Made by a program: the position numbers and the translations under genes. 5,299 nucleotides of DNA from contig CAMNNN010000111.1 in assembly GCA_946545505.1 (NCBI GenBank), forward strand, positions 1 through 5,299, given 5' to 3'. The notes under the pieces are model-generated. The model was not told where the DNA came from, searched no databases, and saw only the letters and a program-made list of their open reading frames with translations. This DNA comes from an uncultured Clostridia bacterium (lineage in GTDB: Bacteria > Bacillota > Clostridia > Saccharofermentanales > Saccharofermentanaceae). Shown piece by piece: positions 1 to 5,299 of this stretch. Numbering within the stretch: position 1 is the first letter of the stretch; the number at the start of each line of letters is the position of its first letter.

Positions 1-1530
1 GAAATTCTCGATGAGCGGCGGCTCGAGGGATGAATAGCCGAATGTGACATTACGAAGTTCGATGTTGCCGCGAAGCTTCGAATACTCAGCATCAGGAGCT
101 GCCGTGATGGTAACGTTCTTATCATCGGGATACTCCATAACGTCCTCGATACGTTCCATCTGAGTTCTCATCTCCTGGATAGTCTGTCCTGCTGTGATGA
201 GCATCGTGGCAGGCGACATGAAGGATGTGAGGAATCCCTGGAACAGCATGACCGCACCGAGTGTGAATTGCTGATTCATTGTAAGGTAAACGCCGAGAAG
301 CAAAACGCCGTAATTAGCGAGAGTGCTGAAGAACACGGGAACCATTCCGAGGAACTGATTGTTCTTGGCTTCCTTGATGTTCTGTGCGTTAACCGAAGCC
401 TGGAAGCCTGCCCACTTACGGAAGAATCCGCTCTCAGCGCCGCTCGACTTGATCGTCTCGATCATCTCGATTCCCTGAACGGTGGTGGACTCGAGTTTGG
501 CTGTGTCTCTTAACTGAACTCTTGTGATATTGATTCTCTTGTTGGAAATAATGCGCGAGACGAAGATGTTGATCGATACCGTTACTATACCGATGAGCGT
601 CAGGACAGGGTTAAGCCTTATCATCAGAACGAGATATACGATCATCATGATGGTGTTAAGTGCCAGCGGAGCGAACGTGTTTACGAGCACGCTTGCGATA
701 GAGGCATTCATGGCGGCACGTGACTGAATGTCACCTGCCATTCTCTGTGAGAAGAACTCCATCGGAAGTCTTAAGACTTTCCACATGTATGATGTGTTGC
801 CTATAACGGCCATCTTGCCGTTGATCTTCATTGAATACAGAGTCTGAACCCAGTCTACGACAAGCTGGATCACCGCGAGTAATATCATCATTCCGATGAA
901 CGGGTTAAGCCAATCGGGATTCATGCCCGTGAGCAGGCGGTCCATGAAGATTCTCGATGTCATTGAGTTGGCGATGCCGAACAGGTAGGAGATAGCTGTC
1001 GTAAGCATTACGAATGCCACTGCCGTTCCGGCTCCTACAAGCCTCTTCTTCGCGAAGTCTATAGTGCTCTTCTTCTTGCCGGAAGGTTCGAATTCTGCCG
1101 AAGGCGTCGGGATTAGTGTTACTCCTGTAAAGCACTTGTCGAATTCTTCCCAGGTTATCTTCACCGTGCCTCTCGCAGGGTCGTTGATATACACGTTCTT
1201 GCCCTTGAATCCGTTAAGCACAACGAAATGGTTCATGTTCCAGTGGATAATGCACGGGAACTTGCCGCTGTCTCTGAGGCTCTCGGGACTCATCTTATAG
1301 GCTTTTACTTCGAAACCGTAGTGTTCTGCCGCGAGGTAGATATTCTTGGCCTTTGATCCGTCACGGGATACGCCGCAGTCTAAGCGGACCTGCTCGAGAG
1401 GAACCCATTTGCCGTAGTAGGCCATAACCATGGCAAGAGATGCAGCACCGCACTCCAGTGCTTCGAGCTGCATTACTACCGGTACTCTGGCTACGCCTTT
1501 TGTAATAGTAGGTTTAATCTTCTTGCTCAT
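1..1530 (-). CDS. NHLP/NHLM-type bacteriocin export ABC transporter with C39 peptidase domain (5' part; runs off the left edge)
   Basis: This inner-membrane exporter should cut the double-glycine leader from a ribosomally made peptide and pump the product out using ATP. My translation of the minus strand gives 510 uninterrupted residues. Residues 1-140 are a C39 cysteine peptidase: oxyanion Gln21, catalytic Cys27 in QLEALECGAAS, His101 in NMNHFVVL and Asp117 in NDPARG, so the triad is complete. Residues about 165-455 are the transmembrane domain, with hydrophobic segments near 165-187, 211-230, 286-304 and 306-328. The motifs FFSQRMAGDIQSR (259-271) and GIEMIETIKSSGAES (353-367) are typical of the NHLM ABC1 family. 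The ATPase domain begins near residue 486 (IELRNVTFGY), and Walker A lies beyond the window edge. The ATG lies 3 bases after the stop of the upstream gene and has only a weak ribosome binding site, so translational coupling is likely. The family call is strong; the substrate is unknown. Confidence 0.93.
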   Translation of the reverse strand, partial: MSKKIKPTITKGVARVPVVMQLEALECGAASLAMVMAYYGKWVPLEQVRLDCGVSRDGSKAKNIYLAAEHYGFEVKAYKMSPESLRDSGKFPCIIHWNMNHFVVLNGFKGKNVYINDPARGTVKITWEEFDKCFTGVTLIPTPSAEFEPSGKKKSTIDFAKKRLVGAGTAVAFVMLTTAISYLFGIANSMTSRIFMDRLLTGMNPDWLNPFIGMMILLAVIQLVVDWVQTLYSMKINGKMAVIGNTSYMWKVLRLPMEFFSQRMAGDIQSRAAMNASIASVLVNTFAPLALNTIMMIVYLVLMIRLNPVLTLIGIVTVSINIFVSRIISNKRINITRVQLRDTAKLESTTVQGIEMIETIKSSGAESGFFRKWAGFQASVNAQNIKEAKNNQFLGMVPVFFSTLANYGVLLLGVYLTMNQQFTLGAVMLFQGFLTSFMSPATMLITAGQTIQEMRTQMERIEDVMEYPDDKNVTITAAPDAEYSKLRGNIELRNVTFGYSSLEPPLIENF

Positions 1531-1533
1531 GCG

Positions 1534-1965
1534 TCACTTATTATTTAACAGGAAATCTATGGGGTGTACCTGATCTACGACGATCGTTCCGTCGTAGATT
1601 CCGTCAGGAAGGTCGACGGATGCCATGCCGAAATACCTTCCGAGATCGTCGTTCTCGGCTAAAGCGACAGTGTATTCCTCAGAATTAACACGGAAGACCA
1701 TGCCTTCGGTGATGATGTCAGTGTCGATTGGTACGATCTGAGCGGTGTCATTGCTTACGATGACCTTTACCGTGGCGGTAGTCTCGAGTGTTCCTATCAT
1801 CGACCAGGCGAACAATCCCGCCAGAAGAAGTATAACGGCGCTGAGGATAACCCAGATACCGGGATTGGTTATTCTAAGATAATCGGTGAGTTGTTCCGGT
1901 GAGGATATCCTTTCCAGGGTTTCCTTACGGAAAACGGTCTCATTGGCGTTCGTTTTATCAGCCAT
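1534..1965 (-). CDS. Short HlyD-like secretion protein of the NHLP/NHLM export system (143 aa)
   Basis: This small single-pass membrane protein is probably the partner of the C39 exporter encoded immediately downstream. Residues 1-35 are polar and include FRKETLERISSPEQL (12-26), which closely resembles the opening of NHLM-system HlyD-like secretion proteins. One transmembrane segment follows at about 36-57, then an outside domain of about 85 residues rich in beta-type sequence (TATVKVIVSNDTAQIVPI and onwards). Classical HlyD-type adaptors run to several hundred residues with coiled coils and a lipoyl/barrel region; here both are absent and the protein ends cleanly at TGA. I chose the ATG at 1965 because GAGGG sits 7 bases upstream. 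The frame extends 11 codons further to a TTG at 1998 that has no ribosome binding site. It is probably the first gene of the leftward operon. The N-terminal similarity is clear; the function of the short outer domain is inferred. Confidence 0.78.
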   Translation of the reverse strand: MADKTNANETVFRKETLERISSPEQLTDYLRITNPGIWVILSAVILLLAGLFAWSMIGTLETTATVKVIVSNDTAQIVPIDTDIITEGMVFRVNSEEYTVALAENDDLGRYFGMASVDLPDGIYDGTIVVDQVHPIDFLLNNK

Positions 1966-1972
1966 AGCATCG

Positions 1973-1977
1973 CCCTC
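1973..1977 (-). promoter_or_regulatory. Ribosome binding site GAGGG that decides the HlyD-like start
   Basis: On the minus strand GAGGG is followed by 7 bases (CGATGCT) and then ATG at 1965-1963. The longer alternative start, TTG at 1998, has no purine-rich sequence at a suitable distance. This supports the 143-residue form. Confidence 0.7.
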
Positions 1978-2004
1978 GATATCAAAATTACTTAACAACC
2001 AAGT

Positions 2005-2033
2005 TTAACATATTTATCATATATATGTATAAT
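2005..2033 (+). promoter_or_regulatory. Sigma-A type promoter for the hisS operon
   Basis: The -35 box is TTAACA at 2005-2010 (five of six consensus bases), the spacer is exactly 17 bases and the -10 box is a perfect TATAAT at 2028-2033. Transcription should start near 2040, leaving a leader of only about 24 bases before the hisS ATG, with AAGGAAG at 2051-2057 as ribosome binding site. It sits in a 98-base A/T-rich divergent region (1966-2063). On the opposite strand I see no comparably good promoter for the export operon; TATGAT-like -10 sequences exist there but lack a convincing -35 box. Confidence 0.8.
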
Positions 2034-2063
2034 GCTTACGAGTATCAGTAAAGGAAGAACAAC

Positions 2064-3290
2064 ATGAATATTAAACCTCAGAAAGGCATGCAGGAATATC
2101 TTCCCGATGCCGCCGCCAAGCGCGATCTGCTTATGAACACTATCCTTGAGACCTACACAAGCTGCGGTTTCACAAGGATCTATACACCGGCTGTGGAGAG
2201 TGCCGAGAACCTCGATAAGAGTGACGGCGGTGATAATCTCAACCTTATATTCAAGATATTGAAGAGGGGAGATAAGCTCGAAGCAGCTTTGGCCAAGACT
2301 CCCGTAGATGAGAAGGAGTTAAGTGACTTAGGTCTGCGCTACGATCTTACGCTTCCGCTTTCCCGGTATTATGCCAACAACAGAAACGAACTGCCTTCAC
2401 CTTTCAAGTGCATCCAGATTGACAAAGTTTACCGTGCTGAGCGTCCCCAGAGGGGAAGGCTCCGTGAGTTTGTTCAGTGTGATATCGATATCCTCGGTTC
2501 CGATTCCATCTGCTGTGAGATCGAACTTATCTCGGTTACGGCGAAGGCTCTGGGTAAGATCGGTATCGGCAAGTTCTTCGTGCGTGTTAACGACAGAAGG
2601 ATCTTAAGGGGAACACTTCGTACCATGGGCTTCCCGGAAGAGTCTCTCGACACGGTATGTGTTACTTTCGATAAGCTTGATAAGATCGGTGCTGACGGAG
2701 TGGCGGCAGAACTTAATGATAAGGGAATGCCTGCAGAAGCCGTCGCCAGCTTGTCGGAGCTTATCAGCAAAGAAAGCATCACGCTCGATGATATGGCAGC
2801 TTACTGCAAGGATGATGCAGCTGAGGCTATCGCTTCACTTAAGACGATCATCGATACTTCCAATCAGTTGTCAGATGAGTACGATGTAGTATTCGACCCG
2901 TCTCTTGTAAGAGGACAGGGCTATTACACAGGAACTGTTTTCGAGGTGGCTTCCGAGAAGTTCGGAGGCACAGTCGCGGGAGGCGGCAGATATGACGGTC
3001 TTATAGGAAGATTCACGGGCGAGCAGATCCCCGCAGTAGGTTTCTCGATAGGCTTCGAGAGAATCTTCTCCATCGTTACCGAGAATAACATCGAACTGTC
3101 AGGCTCCAGACCCCGTGCCGCCATCCTTTACAAGGCTGAGGACATACTGGAGGCTATAAGAGAGTCTGAGAAACTTGAGGGTGAATATGACGTTACTTTG
3201 ATGCTCGTAACCAACCCGAAGAAGGCAGACAAGTTCTATTCCCGTGCTAAGGGAGCGGGATATGACAATATCATCAAACTCAATCTTTGA
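2064..3290 (+). CDS. hisS: Histidyl-tRNA synthetase, variant with short C-terminal domain
   Basis: This is a cytoplasmic class II aminoacyl-tRNA synthetase that charges tRNA-His with histidine using ATP. In order it shows the N-terminal PQKGMQEYLP (5-14), motif 1 around Pro42, the histidine-site segment LRYDLTLPLSRYYA (91-104), motif 2 VYRAERPQRGRLREF (122-136), the HisRS signature LVRGQGYYTGTVFE (281-294) with Arg283 at the catalytic arginine position, a glycine-rich AGGGRYDGLIG (305-315) and motif 3 AVGFSIGFER (324-333). Retention of these residues argues against HisZ, the regulatory paralogue. The anticodon-binding domain begins near 349 and ends at 408, about 30 residues shorter than in the E. 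coli enzyme. No continuation is visible after the stop. The signature has QG where many bacterial enzymes have LD. The start has AAGGAAG 6 bases upstream. The 24-base leader leaves no room for a T-box. It is the first gene of the rightward operon. Confidence 0.92.
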   Translation: MNIKPQKGMQEYLPDAAAKRDLLMNTILETYTSCGFTRIYTPAVESAENLDKSDGGDNLNLIFKILKRGDKLEAALAKTPVDEKELSDLGLRYDLTLPLSRYYANNRNELPSPFKCIQIDKVYRAERPQRGRLREFVQCDIDILGSDSICCEIELISVTAKALGKIGIGKFFVRVNDRRILRGTLRTMGFPEESLDTVCVTFDKLDKIGADGVAAELNDKGMPAEAVASLSELISKESITLDDMAAYCKDDAAEAIASLKTIIDTSNQLSDEYDVVFDPSLVRGQGYYTGTVFEVASEKFGGTVAGGGRYDGLIGRFTGEQIPAVGFSIGFERIFSIVTENNIELSGSRPRAAILYKAEDILEAIRESEKLEGEYDVTLMLVTNPKKADKFYSRAKGAGYDNIIKLNL

Positions 3291-3306
3291 GGATCATAGG
3301 ATCATC

Positions 3307-3313
3307 GGGAGGA
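3307..3313 (+). promoter_or_regulatory. Ribosome binding site GGGAGGA that decides the lipoprotein start
   Basis: GGGAGGA is followed by 6 bases and then ATG at 3320. The frame is open back to a TTG at 3287 that overlaps the end of hisS, but that start has no ribosome binding site and would put 11 extra residues before the signal peptide. The ATG is therefore preferred. Confidence 0.8.
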
Positions 3314-3319
3314 CGTAAC

Positions 3320-4480
3320 ATGAAAAAGAAGATTTTGATCTCGTGTGTGCTTGCAGGAACCATACTTCTGAACTCAGCATGTGCTGCCGGCAACGGTGCT
3401 TCAGAGAGCGGAGCAGGGCAGGAAGAGACGGCCGAAGCGACCGAGACTGAATTGCCGCCTGTAGATATGGGATATGCCGATGTGGAACCTATCGAAGACC
3501 AGATCTATACGGGAAGCGAGATCACTGTATCTCCCGTAATCAGTTACGACGGTAATGAGCTTACCGAAGGCAGTGACTACACTCTTACTTATGAGAATAA
3601 CGTTAATATCGGAACGGCAACCGTAACTGCCACGGGTAACGGAGATAACACTTTAGGTGAGATCTCTATGACATACAATATCATCACAGGCGATCCTCTT
3701 TGTGATGCCGAAGAGAATGCGGCACTTGTATCATTCGTAGACCGCCTTTATGTTCACCTTCTCGGAAGATATCCTACTCTCGGTGAGATGACCGATAATG
3801 TAACGAGACTTAGAAGCGGAAGCCGAAGCGGCATGGAGTTGGTAAACATCCTCGTACAGAGTTCTGAGTTCGAAGCAAGAAACCTCGATGAGGTAGGATT
3901 CGTATCTGCATTCTATCTCGGTGCGCTGGGAAGAGAAGCTGATGAGGACGGTCTGTGGTACAACGTAAACCTTTTGTGGAACGGCATGTCCAGGATTGAT
4001 CTTATCAACGGCATCATGGATGTTCCAGGCGGAGAGTTCGACAATGTCTGCAATTCACTCGGAATTGTTATGGGCTACGGCCACGTTACGGGTGCTGCTC
4101 CTGTCATCAACGACGGTGTTCCTACAAGCAATTTCAACTACGATGTAGACGGCAGATCTGTTACTGTTCACAGAAGAGTCTATCAGTTTGTAAGCAGCAG
4201 CGATGATTCCGATGTAAGATCATTCGATCTCGATGCCATGTGTGCAGCTTCAGGATACACTCCGGTTGACGGAAGTGAATTCGACTACACTTCAGGTGTA
4301 TGTGAACTGACACTCGTTGACGGTGCTATGACACTTACTATCGGAGGCGATGAGGTCGCTTATTATGAGGATACTCTCGACGACGGTGAAGAGACATTCA
4401 GAGTCAACGGAACAGATACTGAGATCAGCGTCGGCATGCTCGTCATGATCGAGTACAGCCTCGAGAACGTGGAGCAGTAA
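3320..4480 (+). CDS. Secreted lipoprotein-like protein with surface beta module and DUF4214 repeats (386 aa)
   Basis: This is an exported protein of unknown function. Residues 1-20 form a signal peptide (MKKKI, then a hydrophobic core) ending at NSAC with Cys21. Leucine is at -4 rather than -3, so the lipobox is imperfect and ordinary cleavage is possible. Residues 22-58 are an acidic, Glu/Thr/Ala-rich linker. Residues about 61-122 match a beta module common in clostridial surface proteins: Y-T-G-S-E-I near the start, then DYTLTYENNVNIGTATVT. Residues 136-250 resemble DUF4214, with two related halves: FVDRLYVHLLGRYP (139-152) to SSEF, and FVSAFYLGALGREA (194-207) to GGEF. Residues about 265-386 are an acidic module I do not recognise; the pattern SFDLDAMCAASGYTPV faintly recalls copper amine oxidase-type N-terminal domains. 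It lies 29 bases after hisS and 6 before the phosphatase gene, so it is probably cotranscribed. A surface role is inferred from the export signal and modules. Confidence 0.85.
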   Translation: MKKKILISCVLAGTILLNSACAAGNGASESGAGQEETAEATETELPPVDMGYADVEPIEDQIYTGSEITVSPVISYDGNELTEGSDYTLTYENNVNIGTATVTATGNGDNTLGEISMTYNIITGDPLCDAEENAALVSFVDRLYVHLLGRYPTLGEMTDNVTRLRSGSRSGMELVNILVQSSEFEARNLDEVGFVSAFYLGALGREADEDGLWYNVNLLWNGMSRIDLINGIMDVPGGEFDNVCNSLGIVMGYGHVTGAAPVINDGVPTSNFNYDVDGRSVTVHRRVYQFVSSSDDSDVRSFDLDAMCAASGYTPVDGSEFDYTSGVCELTLVDGAMTLTIGGDEVAYYEDTLDDGEETFRVNGTDTEISVGMLVMIEYSLENVEQ

Positions 4481-4486
4481 TACCGC

Positions 4487-5074
4487 ATGGATTCAGACAT
4501 TCTTTTATATATCCAGGAGTATCTGCGTAATGATCTGCTGACGCCTTTTATGGTGTTCCTTACGCATACGGGGGACTACGGGATTCTGTGCATAGCGGTA
4601 TCGGTTATTCTGATACTTCTCCGCAAGACACGCTGCCTCGGACATGTAATTGCTTTCAGTATTGCTATCGAATCAATAATAACCAATCTGCTTCTTAAGA
4701 ATCTGATCGCACGCACAAGACCTTATGAAGTGATAGAGGAGCTAGAACTTCTCATCGGTGAGCAGCCGGACTTCTCTTTCCCTTCCGGGCACGCGGGTGT
4801 GACTTTTGCTTTGGCTGGAGCAATGCTTTTCGCATTCATGTACGGCGTTAAAGGATTCGAGAAGAATAAACGCAACAGCCTCATAGTTCTTCTTGTTCTG
4901 ATCTATGCGTTGCTTCTGGCATTCTCGAGACTGTTCGTAGGTGTGCATTATCCCACTGATGTTCTCGGAGGAATGCTTATCGGTCTGCTGTCAGGCTTAG
5001 TTGGATATAGGCTTGAGAAGAAGGTTCGGGCAGCCTGGGAGAGCCGCTCTTCCAAGAAAGCGGCCGAGGTTTGA
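4487..5074 (+). CDS. PAP2-family membrane phosphatase, possibly undecaprenyl-diphosphatase-like (195 aa)
   Basis: This is an integral membrane phosphatase with the full PAP2 catalytic signature: KNLIARTRP (Lys71, Arg78, Pro79), FPSGH (Pro99 to His102) and SRLFVGVHYPTD (Ser147, Arg148, nucleophile-side His154, Asp158). About five to six hydrophobic segments are visible, near 20-45, 52-70, 104-120, 131-146 and 159-175. The tail is basic and polar (RLEKKVRAAWESRSSKK). Length and layout fit the small bacterial PAP2 proteins, which include BcrC-type undecaprenyl pyrophosphate phosphatases and phosphatidylglycerophosphate or other lipid phosphatases. Sequence alone does not settle the substrate. 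The ATG follows the lipoprotein stop by 6 bases and its only Shine-Dalgarno-like sequence, GGAG at 4471-4474, is 12 bases upstream. Expression therefore probably depends on translation of the gene before it. No intrinsic terminator is clear after the stop. Confidence 0.93.
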   Translation: MDSDILLYIQEYLRNDLLTPFMVFLTHTGDYGILCIAVSVILILLRKTRCLGHVIAFSIAIESIITNLLLKNLIARTRPYEVIEELELLIGEQPDFSFPSGHAGVTFALAGAMLFAFMYGVKGFEKNKRNSLIVLLVLIYALLLAFSRLFVGVHYPTDVLGGMLIGLLSGLVGYRLEKKVRAAWESRSSKKAAEV

Positions 5075-5099
5075 ATTATTCGTCTTTTTTATATATAAT
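5071..5099 (+). promoter_or_regulatory. Promoter of the tRNA-Ser gene
   Basis: A perfect -10 box TATAAT lies at 5094-5099, and TTGAAT at 5071-5076 (four of six consensus bases) lies exactly 17 bases upstream. Transcription should start near 5106, about 11 bases before the mature tRNA. The -35 box overlaps the TGA stop (5072-5074) of the phosphatase gene, and a T-rich stretch (5083-5089) lies within the spacer. Confidence 0.7.
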
Positions 5100-5116
5100 T
5101 TGACGGCACTAAACAC

Positions 5117-5205
5117 GGAGATGTATCGAAGTGGTCATAACGGGGCGCACTCGAAATGCGTTAGCCCTCCGGGGCTCGTGGGTTCGAATCCCACCATCTC
5201 CGCCA
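5117..5205 (+). tRNA. tRNA-Ser, anticodon CGA
   Basis: The acceptor arms GGAGATG (5117-5123) and CATCTCC (5195-5201) pair over all 7 bases. They are followed by discriminator G5202 and an encoded CCA (5203-5205). The anticodon stem GCGCA/TGCGT encloses the 7-base loop CTCGAAA, giving anticodon CGA, which reads the codon UCG. A long variable arm (AGCCC, loop, GGGCT) marks the serine class, and the T arm is GTGGG-TTCGAAT-CCCAC. The length is 89 bases including CCA. All arms are intact. It serves cytoplasmic translation and is transcribed from its own promoter directly upstream. Confidence 0.96.
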
Positions 5206-5219
5206 GAATTGATGAAGTT

Positions 5220-5260
5220 ACCCCCATAATTTGGACCGAGAGGTTACAATTTATGGGGGT
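5220..5260 (+). promoter_or_regulatory. Hairpin covering the ribosome binding site of the next gene; possible tRNA terminator or operator
   Basis: Two arms, ACCCCCATAA (5220-5229) and TTATGGGGGT (5251-5260), are perfectly complementary over 10 bases. After a T/T mismatch, TTG (5231-5233) pairs with CAA (5247-5249). After a small internal loop, ACC (5235-5237) pairs with GGT (5242-5244), closing the GNRA-type loop GAGA (5238-5241). The right arm contains GGGGG, the only Shine-Dalgarno-like sequence for the ATG at 5267. It is followed by GCTTTT. Three roles are possible: a weak intrinsic terminator for the tRNA-Ser transcript, an RNA structure hiding the ribosome binding site, or a DNA operator for an autoregulator. 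The pairing is seen; the role is inferred. Confidence 0.6.
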
Positions 5261-5266
5261 GCTTTT

Positions 5267-5299
5267 ATGCTCATCACACGAGAAACCAAATTGGCAATA
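5267..5299 (+). CDS. Start of a possible Rrf2-family transcriptional regulator (first 11 codons; runs off the right edge)
   Basis: An ATG with GGGGGT 6 bases upstream opens a frame reading MLITRETKLAI to the window end. The opening MLITRET is typical of Rrf2-family winged-helix regulators (IscR, NsrR and CymR relatives), which usually continue with DYA; here the next residues are KLA. Rrf2 proteins often sense iron-sulfur or redox state and repress their own genes. Only 11 residues are visible, so chance resemblance or another product cannot be excluded. It follows the tRNA-Ser gene by 61 bases, and the hairpin fills most of that gap. Confidence 0.45.
   Translation, partial: MLITRETKLAI

Noticed and set aside
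268..1300. Several short open frames on both strands (268-513, 524-727, 905-1135 and 1064-1300)
   Set aside because: They lie wholly inside the long minus-strand transporter frame, which has clear C39 and ABC family motifs. Their translations are not protein-like and they lack ribosome binding sites.
2034..2063. T-box riboswitch before hisS
   Set aside because: Such leaders are common for clostridial synthetase genes, but the promoter leaves only about 24 bases of leader, far too short for a T-box.
2371..3124. Open frames inside hisS in other frames (2371-2607, 2474-2782, 2659-2889 and 2924-3124)
   Set aside because: They are shadows of the hisS frame, whose motifs are unmistakable; their translations are low-complexity Ser/Arg/Leu-rich sequence.
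3291..3305. Short tandem repeat GGATCATAGGATCAT between hisS and the lipoprotein gene
   Set aside because: Two copies of a 7-base word are too little to support a regulatory site or a repeat element.
4742..4948. Minus-strand open frame within the phosphatase gene
   Set aside because: It overlaps the segment encoding the PAP2 motifs and has no recognisable features of its own.
5043..5064. Hairpin GCCGCT/AGCGGC near the end of the phosphatase gene as a terminator
   Set aside because: The stem is only 6 bases, lies inside the coding region and is 18 bases away from the T-rich stretch at 5083-5089, so it does not form a standard intrinsic terminator.
5186..5205. The tRNA-Ser 3' end as an attachment site of an integrated element
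   Set aside because: No integrase gene and no repeat of the tRNA end occur in the window.
5220..5260. The inverted repeat as an end of an insertion sequence
   Set aside because: The arms face each other across only 21 bases with no transposase between them, and no second copy or target duplication is visible. The CCCCCATAATTTGGAC look is only loosely reminiscent of IS3-family ends.

Overview
The window looks like chromosomal DNA from a Gram-positive anaerobe of the class Clostridia, probably a gut Lachnospiraceae or Ruminococcaceae relative. The reasons are AGGAGG-type ribosome binding sites, sigma-A style promoters, a tRNA gene with an encoded CCA end, a clostridial-looking histidyl-tRNA synthetase and a surface lipoprotein built from modules common in that group. 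The taxonomy is an inference from style; no marker here is decisive.

Left third (1-1965, minus strand): two genes of an NHLP/NHLM-type peptide export operon, read leftwards. The first encodes a 143-residue, single-pass protein resembling only the N-terminal part of the HlyD-like secretion protein of these systems. Three bases later starts a C39-peptidase/ABC transporter, of which 510 residues are visible. It leaves the window just as its ATPase domain begins. Together they would remove leader peptides from, and export, a ribosomally made peptide. No precursor peptide gene is visible.

Middle (1966-2063): a 98-base A/T-rich divergent intergenic region with a near-consensus promoter (TTAACA, 17 bases, TATAAT) firing rightwards.

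Right part (2064-5074, plus strand): a probable three-gene operon. It holds a histidyl-tRNA synthetase with a short C-terminal domain, a modular lipoprotein (surface beta module, two DUF4214-type repeats, unknown C-terminal module) and a PAP2-family membrane phosphatase. The gaps are 29 and 6 bases. The last two genes suggest cell-envelope work; hisS is a housekeeping gene that probably only shares the promoter.

Right end (5071-5299): a tRNA-Ser(CGA) gene with its own promoter, whose -35 box overlaps the PAP2 stop codon. A strong hairpin with a GNRA-type loop follows, then the first 11 codons of what may be an Rrf2-family regulator. The right arm of the hairpin contains that gene's ribosome binding site.

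Most of the window is ordinary. The points most worth a second look are the hairpin over the ribosome binding site, the minimal HlyD-like partner of the peptide exporter, and the lipoprotein's architecture. I see no CRISPR array, insertion sequence or clearly new multi-gene system.
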